Positions 56,627 to 64,000 of a DNA stretch of 64,000 bases are shown here, piece by piece (positions within the stretch are counted from its first letter, which is position 1; every line of letters begins with the position of its first letter). Made by a program: the position numbers and the translations under genes. The DNA lies in the NCBI GenBank assembly GCA_030035585.1, contig CM057469.1:23368501-23432500 (forward strand). Direction: 5' to 3'. Source of the stretch: Dugong dugon (taxonomy: Eukaryota > Chordata > Mammalia > Sirenia > Dugongidae). The notes under the pieces were generated by a model. The model was not told the DNA's origin and ran no database searches. It saw only the letters and a program-made list of their open reading frames with translations.

Positions 56627-57935
56627 TTTGCAGAACACAAGCAGGTCAGTTACAGCCTGGATTAATTGGGGGAAAACTGACATCTTTATATAGGTAAAAA
56701 CCAACTCTTTGGCCTACGTGAAAGGCGTTAAACAGACACATTTTCCAGGAGTTCTGAAGTTTCATTGTTACTGTGAAAGTGAATACAACAATATCGATAA
56801 TGAATCCTGCTGCTTCAGAACGTACTACATTCACTATCTTGGCATCTCTGAAATGGCTTTGATTGATGCTACATAGGACTTGGGTTCCTGGAAACTGGAA
56901 GAAATAACTAGTCATGTTACTGTATTATAAACAGAATTATATAGTGGATGCATGTGATATGACTCCTATTTTCTGCTGACACTTTTCATTTCTGGCCGCT
57001 GCAGAGCATTAAACCAAGCTCAGGGCCCTTCTGAGAGTGGGACCTAATGTGACTGCACAGGTCATGTGCCCAGGAAGTTCCTAGCTACAATGTCAAATTT
57101 TGGAATTCTTCTTAAAAAATTATAATTTTTTAAAAAATTCAAGGAATCCCTCATGAATTCTTTGCTGAAGAATTTCTAACCAATGTGCCAGAGCACGGGG
57201 GTGGGCTCCAGTAGGTTGCAAATGTACTAAAGTAATCCCATCTACAATTCAAGATGGCCAGGAGATGCCTCAGGCAGCCAAGCCCCTGAATTCTTGGCCT
57301 CCAAGTGTGAGCAGACTCATACGTTTACCCCGGGGTGGGGGGTGGGGGGCTATACAATTTGTGGGGGAGGAGCATGGTTGTATGCGCAAGCATGTGCATT
57401 ACCATGACATGAAAAAAATTGGGAACCACTGTTTTACGGCATATAGTAAGCTCTCAAGTAATTTTGTTTTCATTAATGAATTTAAGAGAATTCTCCTGTC
57501 CATTTTCTTAATATATGCTATGTAGTTAGTCTCTTCAGCCAAATGAGGAGTAAGAATCTATACTGTGACTTTTCACAGCATCGCTACTGTAAATCCCATC
57601 CAGGGTCAGGAAGTAGGGTTCTTGTCATATTTGTGAAATAAAGCTTCCATATAAATAAGAGTGCATGCAGGACTGGCTACATAATATGTGACACTCAGTG
57701 AAAAATGCAAATGTGGGCTCCTTGCTCAAAATCTATTAAGAATTTCACGACAGAGACCACAGAGCATTAAACCAAGCTCAGGGCCCTCTTGTGGGCAGGG
57801 CCCAGGAAGCTGGCCTCAGTTACATGTGCTGTATCAGTTTTCATTTCTGAGATTCAAAAAAATATAATCCTACATACAACAGTAACCAGCTAATCTTCTT
57901 CCTTATTTTTGTGTTGTGATGAAGATTACTTACAT
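56627..57935. other. mostly unassigned, with an unnamed repeat present twice
   Basis: The 28-base stretch at 57002-57029 recurs exactly at 57760-57787 (begins cagagcattaaaccaagctc), with further weak similarity on both sides, so 56990-57095 and 57670-57835 look like two copies of one old repeat. Around 57420-57435 the phrase ttgggaaccactg resembles a hAT terminal repeat in reverse. Confidence 0.55.
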
Positions 57936-57947
57936 ATAATAAATATA

Positions 57948-58099
57948 ACCCATTGCCGTCAAGTCAATTCAGACCCATAGCGAACCTATAGGACAGAGCA
58001 GAACTGCCTTAAAGAGTTTCCAAAAGCAGCTGGTGGATTCTCAACTGCCAACCTTTAGTTTAGCAGCTGAACTCTCAACCACTGCACCACTAGGGCTCC
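57948..58099 (-). mobile_element. AfroSINE, short form, 12-bp target duplication
   Basis: Perfect ataataaatata at 57936-57947 and 58100-58111. Confidence 0.96.
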
Positions 58100-58663
58100 A
58101 TAATAAATATAGCCCTGCATATTTTGAAGAATCGAAAGAATTATTTAATCTATACATATTATGGATTGATTCTATGATGGATGGTAGGAGAATGAAGTGA
58201 GGGATTGCCACATTAATCCTAAGCAGTGTTAGAAGATTATGGAATGTTTAGTGGGAAAAAGGAAGAGTTCCAAGTCAGACGATTTCAATTGCCCATTTTT
58301 CTAAGACAAGTGTGTTGGGAAAGGGGCATATTTTCATTTAAATGTTCTAAACAAACGTGTGGTATTATGAAGCCCTAACTTTTGGTTATGTAACTTCTTA
58401 TTAGCACCTTGGTATAGATGAGAGGAGGAAAAGCAAATGTAGACAAGCCCTGTGCCATTTTTCAGGCCTCAAAATTTCAGTTGCAGAAACAAATGAGGTA
58501 GCAAAAGTGTTTTGGAAATAGTTTCTGGCCTTCACATACAGTTTTCCCAAATGGGACCATATGAAATTTACTATTGATAATGTACTACCTTTTTCCACAA
58601 AATACATCATGAACTTATTCCCATATCTGGATACAGTTTCACATCATCAATTTCTTGTAGGCA

Positions 58664-58728
58664 TAAACCTATAGGGTCACTATGAGCCAGAATCTACTCA
58701 AGGACAATGGGTTGGTTGGTTTGTTTTA
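58664..58728 (+). mobile_element. AfroSINE 3' tail fragment
   Basis: Contains aacctatagggtcactatga, gccagaatctactcaagg and a gggttggttggtttg tail; 5'-truncated. Confidence 0.85.
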
Positions 58729-58874
58729 ATAAGCTTCCTTGTGTGAGCACATCATAATTTGTTGAACCAATCAACAATAGGTTGTTTTGATTTTTAACTA
58801 TTATGGTATGGTTATATTGTATAGTCACACTTGGAAAGAGAATTCTACCACTGAACCACCACTACCGGGTTAGC

Positions 58875-59074
58875 TAACCCATTGCCGTCAAGTCAATTCC
58901 AACTCATAGCGACCATCTAGGACAGAGTAGAATTGCCCCATAGGGTTTCCGAGACTGTAAATCTTTACAGAAGCAGACTGCCACGTCTTTCTCCTGAGGA
59001 GCAGCTGGTAGGTTCAAACCGCAGACCTTTTGGTTCACAGCTGAGCACTTTAACCACTGCATCACCAGGACTCC
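58875..59074 (-). mobile_element. AfroSINE, long form
   Basis: Tail at left (aacccattgccgtcaagtc), long-form block aatctttacagaagcagact, head at right (ctgcatcaccaggactcc). Confidence 0.94.
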
Positions 59075-59254
59075 TTCTTAAACCATAAAGAGGTAAAAAG
59101 AATTTTCATTAAAATTTATTATGATCTATTAGGAAAAAGCAAGGAACTTTTATTAGAAAGACATAAGTTTGAGTTATCTCTTAAGAATGGCAGAAGCTCA
59201 GTTTTTTCCTCTGGCAAATGAGAATCCATTCTCTTGACAAATACTTTTTTGAGA

Positions 59255-59465
59255 AACTTATTTATTCTGGGAGCTTTGTATGTATTAATTATTTAATTCT
59301 CACCACAGACGTTTAAGCATAGTATTATTTCCCCCAGTTTATAAATGAAGAAACTGTAGCACAGAGAGATTTTTAAAACTTGCTAAAATGTTTACTAGTA
59401 CTAAATTTTGAAGCTGGGGTTGGAACCCAAAGAGTCTAGCTTCAGCTCCTGTGCTCAAACACTCA
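59255..59465 (+). mobile_element. MIR SINE
   Basis: Contains ttaattctcaccacagacg, cagtttataaatgaagaaac, cacagagagatttttaaaac and gctggggttggaaccc in MIR order. Confidence 0.82.
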
Positions 59466-59694
59466 TCTACTATTTCACCAAATTGCAGTGGACACTTAAT
59501 AGTAATATTAACCAAATAAAAGCCCACAATTCAGGCACAGAAGTGTGGCTCAATTACTGTATGATGCCTCTTCTGGCACCTACAGCTTTCTAGATCTCTG
59601 CCATTAAAATTGTAAGTCTCTTCATAATTAGGAAACAATCTAAACTTGGAGCTAGATAACTATTTTTTGCTGTTTTTTTTTTTTTTAAATCTAG

Positions 59695-59837
59695 ACAAGA
59701 GATTACAACATGAGAAATGGCAAATAAAATCATTCTTTGGAGAGACACATGATATAGTGCTGTACTTACTGAAATTCTGTATGAAAGAAATACACTCCCT
59801 AGATGACCCTAAATTTCTTTATAAGATATCCTCATAG
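59695..59837 (+). CDS. candidate terminal exon D
   Basis: Acceptor-like T run then aaatctag ends at 59694. With one base carried from candidate exon C the frame reads NKRLQHEKWQIKSFFGETHDIVLYLLKFCMKEIHSLDDPKFLYKISS (shown here in order) and stops at TAG 59835-59837. The composition is protein-like and no repeat is recognised. A possible polyadenylation signal aataaa is at 60876-60881. I do not recognise the protein; chance remains possible. Confidence 0.3.
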
Positions 59838-59839
59838 AG

Positions 59840-60970
59840 CCTCTTCTGATGTCATTTATTTTTTTTAAAAAAATTAAAAAATAAGTCTAATGAAATCCTC
59901 AAGAGAGACAAGTAAACACAGGTGAAACAGAAATCACCAGTATCCCATTAATGCCTTATTTTCATAAAGAGAAAGCAGGTTGGATTTTCGTTGTCAGTGT
60001 AAGAATTGATTATACAGTTGCTGATAATTGTGCATTTGCAGCATTGACCTAGGAATACTTTGCAGTTACTAAAGAATTGCTATGAAGATTTGGGGTTGGA
60101 GAGAACTCAATGACCTCACTTCCAAACCCAGCTTCTCAGAAGTCCATGGAGCAAACTAGGGGGGGACAATCAGGGAGGCAGGGAAAACTGCATGGGAGGT
60201 CTACCATAAAGGCTTAGATCTTTTCTCATTAGAAGAAAGATCCATGATTTCAATGACTGAGATCTAGAAACCTTTAGGAGCCAGAGGAGTCATCACCTAG
60301 TAATTTAGCATCAACTCTGTGGTTTGGTGGTGGTCTTTTTCATGTTTAAGAGGGGAATTGTTCAAACAATATAGTTGGTTTGAAATACATCCAGGACCAA
60401 TGCAAACACCAAGTGGGCTGCCGAGAAACCACACATTGTTTCCTTCAGACAAAAGATAATGATGCACTAATCAGTTTTACCCTTTATTGCCCTCTCTGGA
60501 ACACAGCCTCAGGAAAGAAAACCCACAAAACCAATTTGTTAGTCCCAAAATTTACAATATTTTGCAATGACCCCTATCCCTTTTTCTTTAAGTGCTAGTA
60601 CTTGTGTTGCTAAGTATTTGTGTCATTTAACTCATAAATTCCAACCTCATATAATCTCAAAAGTGCCCTCCCAGAGAGAGGAAGGAAAACAGAAAAAAAA
60701 TAATACAAATCTTGTTGATATAGAGTACGTACAAGAGACTTAAAGCACTTCTGACATTTTATCTAATTCCAATGTATTTTTACCTCATTAATGTGGGAAG
60801 GTAACAGAGATTAATATTTTAAATTATGGACAAGTGAAGCAAAAAAGAAGTCCGACTAATAGAACTAAAGCCTTTAATAAATAATCAAAACTATGGGTGG
60901 AGGAATTTTTAATATTCATTTGTTTAAACTTGGAAGAGCATAATATGGATTGAGAATGTGTAAAATTTGT
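59840..60970. other. no gene recognised
   Basis: Unassigned AT-rich sequence. If exon D is real, this would be its 3' untranslated region. Confidence 0.3.
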
Positions 60971-60973
60971 TAT

Positions 60974-61502
60974 ACAAGTTCTCCCTCCGCATCCGCGGGG
61001 GATTTGTTTAGGACCCCCAAGGATACCAAAATCTTCTTATGCTCATGTACCTTGTATAAAATGGCATAATATTTGCATATAACCTATGGCACATCCTTTT
61101 ATACTTTAAATCATCTCCAGATTACTTATAATACCTAATATAATGTAAATAGTTGTAAAGTGCTATGTGAATAGCACTTTAGCTCCTGCTTAGCCTTTGA
61201 GGGATTGCTTTGACCAGCAAACTGCTTTTTCGGAGCAACAAAGGGTGCCCACAATACAAGAAGCAAGTGAATGACAATGCTTAAACACGGAGTGCTGGAG
61301 CGAGACTGAGGATCTGTGAAATGGCGGGAGGCTGCAACAGGGGATGCCTATCCATCACTTCATTGGAGTGGATTCAGCAGAGTGCTAGAAGCGTGGCATA
61401 TTCAAGTTTTGCTTTTGGGAACTTTTTTTTTTTTTTTCAAAAATTTTCGATCCACTGTTGGTTGAATCTGGATGCGGAACGTGTGGATACAGAAGGCTGA
61501 CT
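60974..61502 (-). mobile_element. MER2-type (Tigger-class) DNA transposon with extra internal sequence
   Basis: Left end caagttctccctccgcatcc, then gggggatttgtttaggaccc and ggataccaaaatcttc; right end tgttggttgaatctggatgc and ggatacagaaggctgactg. These are the MER2 termini. The element is about 530 bp, whereas MER2 is usually near 350 bp; the surplus lies at about 61165-61390. A perfect 11-bp hairpin (61156-61166 and 61171-61181, loop gtga) marks the start of the surplus. Confidence 0.8.
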
Positions 61503-61550
61503 GTGATCATTTGTTGCTATTTCATGGAAGAACATCCTTAGTGGTCTAAC

Positions 61551-62047
61551 TGTTACCGAACACAATGCGTTTGCCGCTTGTACTCTCCTTAAGAATAACT
61601 AAGTCAAGAGGATTTAAAGCAAGGTATAGTTTATTACTCACGGCGAGTAAGGAGAGGAGGGGGGATCCTCCCCGAAAACACTCTCTCTCTAAACAAAGTG
61701 CTGGGGGGGGGGGCAGTTTTATACCACACAGGAAAGGGGAAGTCATACATATTAACTTCATATATATTCAGAAAGAGGTTGGGGTAGGATTTTGGCACAA
61801 AAGTGGCTGACAGACTTCTCGCTTCTGAAATGGGCTTGGTCACTGCTCAATGACGTATGTTCAGTGATTTTGGTTCCTAGGCAATACTTATAGGATGAGG
61901 CTATCTGATGGTCCACCTGGTCTCTTACCACGCATGCCCAGGATTCTAGTTCTAACTGGCTGATCTGAAAGACAGCTACAAGCGGACAGATTAGGAGGAA
62001 GCAAACAACATTTGCACTATTCTTCTAGAAAGCTTTTTTAACAGACA
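61551..62047 (-). mobile_element. solo LTR, ERV class I-like, 4-bp target duplication
   Basis: A 497-bp LTR bounded by TG and CA (tgttacc at the left, gaca at the right) with a 4-bp duplication taac at 61547-61550 and 62048-62051. In LTR sense (minus) it has a TATA box (reverse of 61716-61723) and a polyadenylation signal AATAAA (reverse of 61630-61635), about 85 bp apart, giving a short R region. A 4-bp duplication is typical of class I (gamma-like) endogenous retroviruses. No internal viral genes are present. Family not recognised. Confidence 0.8.
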
Positions 62048-62259
62048 TAACTTGTCGTTTAAGGCCTTTTCTGTCCCTAGCTGGTCTCATAATTGCATAT
62101 CACTTGCACTGAAATTATCCACAACCCTTCCTTAATCTCACAACCTACCCCCTTCTGATCCAGCTATTGTTCCTATATGATCATTCACAGCAAAATTTCC
62201 AGAAACGGTTGGCTGTAGTTCCTCATCTCTCAATCTCTTCTCATCTCTACTGAGTCTGT

Positions 62260-62298
62260 TTTTTTTTTGTTGTTGTTGTTGTTGTTTGTTTGTTTAAA
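62260..62298. repeat. TTG repeat
   Basis: A ttttttttt then (ttg)n and (tttg)n run. Confidence 0.8.
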
Positions 62299-62309
62299 TC
62301 TCCACTGAA

Positions 62310-63190
62310 ATTGCTCTTGTTGAAGTCAACAATGACCTCCATGTTGCCGATTCCTTGGGCCCTTTCTCATTGTCTACTTGGTCTCAATAGAATTCCATAG
62401 AGTTGACCCCTCCCACCTTGAAACACTTTCTTCTCTTGACTTATGTGACACCAGTCCTTCCTTACTCGCTTTATAAACTTCTGGCTGTTCCTTCTCTATA
62501 GTCTTTGCTGGTTCTTCCCTGCATGACTTTTGAAGGTTGGAGGGCTCCTGAGAGCTGTATTTTCAGCTCTTGGTCTTCTCTAGACATATGCTCAGTTTAA
62601 ATAGGGTATTCATGTCCCTGGCTTTACATACCTTCTCTACATTTCACTCTCAACTCTCACCTTAGCATTCAACAATTTAACTGATCTTTCCACCTCAGTA
62701 TGTATTTAATAGCTATCTCAAGCTTAACCTGCCCAAAACTGAATCCTTGTTTTATGCCCTCAAACCTGCTCTTCTTCTAGGTTACTTTTTCATTTCAAAA
62801 ACTTTGCTTCACTCTCATAGCTAATGAAATATATGTCTTGTCGATTCTGTCTCTGAAACATGCCTTAAACCCATCCCTTCACTTCTTCACTGCCACTACT
62901 GTAGCCAAATCACATTTATTTCTCATCTATGTTATTCCAATAGCCTCTTAAATGGTTTCCCATTTCCATTCTCACTCATCTACATTTCTTTCTCCACAGA
63001 GTAGTAAGAGTTCTACGTTTTTCCAGAAATAAAATCAGGTCATGTCACTCAGCTACTTTAAACCTTGCACTGGCTTCTTGTTAAACATAAAATAAAATCC
63101 AAACTCTTTATCATAGTCCGTAGGCCATACATGATCTAGTATTCAGCTACCTCATCCCCATCTCATAATATGCCCCCCACCCCCACAATA
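62310..63190 (+). pseudogene. L2 LINE, reverse transcriptase to C-terminus, decayed
   Basis: Motif A relic reads EFHRVDPSHLETLSSLD at about 62391-62441 (family form AFDTVDHSLLLETLS). Later landmarks: tgctggttcttccctgc, cttaacctgcccaaaactga, cttaaacccatcccttcact, then tgtcactcagctactttaaa. It resumes after the two SINEs at 63747. Confidence 0.78.
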
Positions 63191-63196
63191 AGGCAA

Positions 63197-63394
63197 GGAG
63201 CCCTGGTGGTGCAGTGGTTAAGCATTCGGCTGCTAACTGAAATGTTGGCGGTTCTAACCCACCAGCCACTCTGCAGGACAAAGAAGTGGCAGTCTGCTTC
63301 CATAAAGATTTACAGCTTTGGAAACCCTATGGGCAGTTTTACCCTGTCCTATAGGGTCACTATGAGTGGGAGTCGACTTGAGGCAATGGGCTAG
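63197..63394 (+). mobile_element. AfroSINE, long form
   Basis: Starts aggagccctggtggtgcag, has cataaagatttacagctttg and ends gagtgggagtcgacttgagg. Confidence 0.95.
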
Positions 63395-63403
63395 CTAAAT
63401 ACG

Positions 63404-63746
63404 GAGCAGTGGTGGTTCACTGGTAGAATCATCGCCTTCCAAGTGGAATACCCAGGTTGATTCTCACCAATGTACCTCATGCACAGCCACCACCTGTCTG
63501 TCAGTGGTGGATTGAGTGTTGTTGTGATGCTGAACAGGTTTCAGCAAAGCTTCCAGACTAAGACAGACTAGGAAGAAAGGTGTGGTGATCTACTTCTGAA
63601 AATCAGCCAATGAAAACTCTATGGATTACAATGGTCTGATCCCCAACTGATCATGCGGATGGTGCAGACCAGGAAGCCTTTCGTTCATCGTGCATCAGGT
63701 CACCATGAGTCAGAGGCCAACCGGACGGCAGCTAACAACAAAAACA
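63404..63746 (+). mobile_element. tRNA-Gly-headed composite SINE with RTE 5' and 3' parts
   Basis: The first 73 bp (63404-63476) closely resemble tRNA-Gly(GCC). The A box tggttcactgg (63413-63423) matches the pol III consensus; the B box (63455-63465) has lost one base. From about 63500 the sequence follows the RTE 5' region (gtgttgttgtgatgctg, gcttccagactaagacagac, gtgatctacttctgaaaatc, aatgaaaactctatgg). At about 63650 it switches to the RTE 3' end (gcggatggtgcagacc, tcaccatgagtcagagg) and a caacaaaaac tail. The head and layout differ from the AfroSINEs in the window, which have a tRNA-Asn-like head. Confidence 0.85.
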
Positions 63747-64000
63747 CACTCACTAAGCTCTAGTCATACTGGCCTTTCTCTTTGAAGAACGTGATAAGCT
63801 TATTCCCATTCCCGTTCATTCCCGTGCTAGCTGCTCCCTCTTCCTAGAAATCTCAGTATTATTCCTTCTTGTTATTCAAGTTCCAGGTTGTATGGCCCTC
63901 CTTAGAGAGGCTTTTCCTAACCACTTGATCTAAGGCCACTCCAGCCCAAATCACTATCACATCGTCCTGCTTTATGTTCTTCATAGCACTTCCCACTGCC
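63747..64000 (+). mobile_element. L2 LINE 3' UTR, continuing
   Basis: Contains tcatactggcctttctcttt, gctagctgctccctcttcc, gagaggcttttcctaacc and ttcatagcacttcccactg, the L2 3' region. It continues past the window end. Confidence 0.8.

Noticed and set aside
60380-60598. 72-codon plus-strand frame
   Set aside because: No domain, no splice or start context, low-complexity end; judged chance.
63404-63476. Functional tRNA-Gly gene
   Set aside because: The B box has lost a base, the arms do not pair fully, and RTE-derived sequence follows directly; it is a SINE head.
1-64000. CRISPR arrays, bacterial operons, phage or plasmid genes
   Set aside because: No regularly spaced repeats, no ribosome-binding-site-led gene arrays; all repeats are interspersed mammalian types.

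Overview
This is mammalian DNA, almost certainly afrotherian and most likely from an elephant or a close paenungulate relative. The diagnosis rests on repeats: about 35 copies or fragments of the RTE-mobilised, tRNA-headed AfroSINE family, two long copies of the matching afrotherian RTE (BovB-like) LINE, and an L1 lineage that carries AfroSINE insertions. The sequence is AT-rich and CpG-poor, with no CpG island, no intact protein-coding gene and no obvious RNA gene. It looks like intergenic or long-intron DNA. Nearly all open reading frames are chance frames or fossil transposon frames.

Layout. 0-5 kb: an inverted repeat of unknown family, an old L1/HAL1-like piece, a solo LTR with a 5-bp target duplication (2.07-2.64 kb), AfroSINEs and a MIR. 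5.2-7.4 kb: an RTE LINE on the minus strand bracketed by AfroSINEs. 7.4-27 kb: old unique sequence with L2, MIR and MER5A pieces, scattered AfroSINEs, a purine-rich tract at 21.8 kb and two successive L2 copies at 23-25.6 kb. At 10.13-10.59 kb lies an internally deleted RTE derivative. 28-30.2 kb: a 5'-truncated L1 on the minus strand broken by an LTR and three AfroSINEs. 31.3-34.8 kb: an almost complete but decayed RTE LINE on the plus strand, itself hit by an AfroSINE and by a small hAT DNA transposon. 38-44.6 kb: an LTR, AfroSINEs, a 5'-inverted old L1, MER5A and a decayed L1. 46-47.5 kb: a Tigger remnant next to an LTR. 48.1-55.7 kb: a full-length 7.6-kb L1 on the minus strand with a perfect 14-bp target duplication but mutated catalytic residues. 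56-64 kb: a short L1 insertion, a MER2-type DNA transposon, an ERV1-like solo LTR, and an L2 copy carrying a tRNA-Gly/RTE composite SINE.

How the parts relate. The RTE LINE supplies the enzyme. The AfroSINEs share its 3' tail, and the longer forms also share a short piece of its 5' region. The window therefore shows a graded series: full RTE, RTE with its middle removed (no tRNA head), tRNA-Gly head plus RTE 5' and 3' parts, and tRNA-Asn-like head plus shorter RTE parts. This parallels BovB to Bov-A to Bov-tA in ruminants. The tRNA-Gly composite is the best candidate for something little described. A second, weaker lead is a set of four exon-like segments on the plus strand with compatible splice phases (15.40, 41.64, 45.63 and 59.70 kb), which could belong to an unrecognised host gene.
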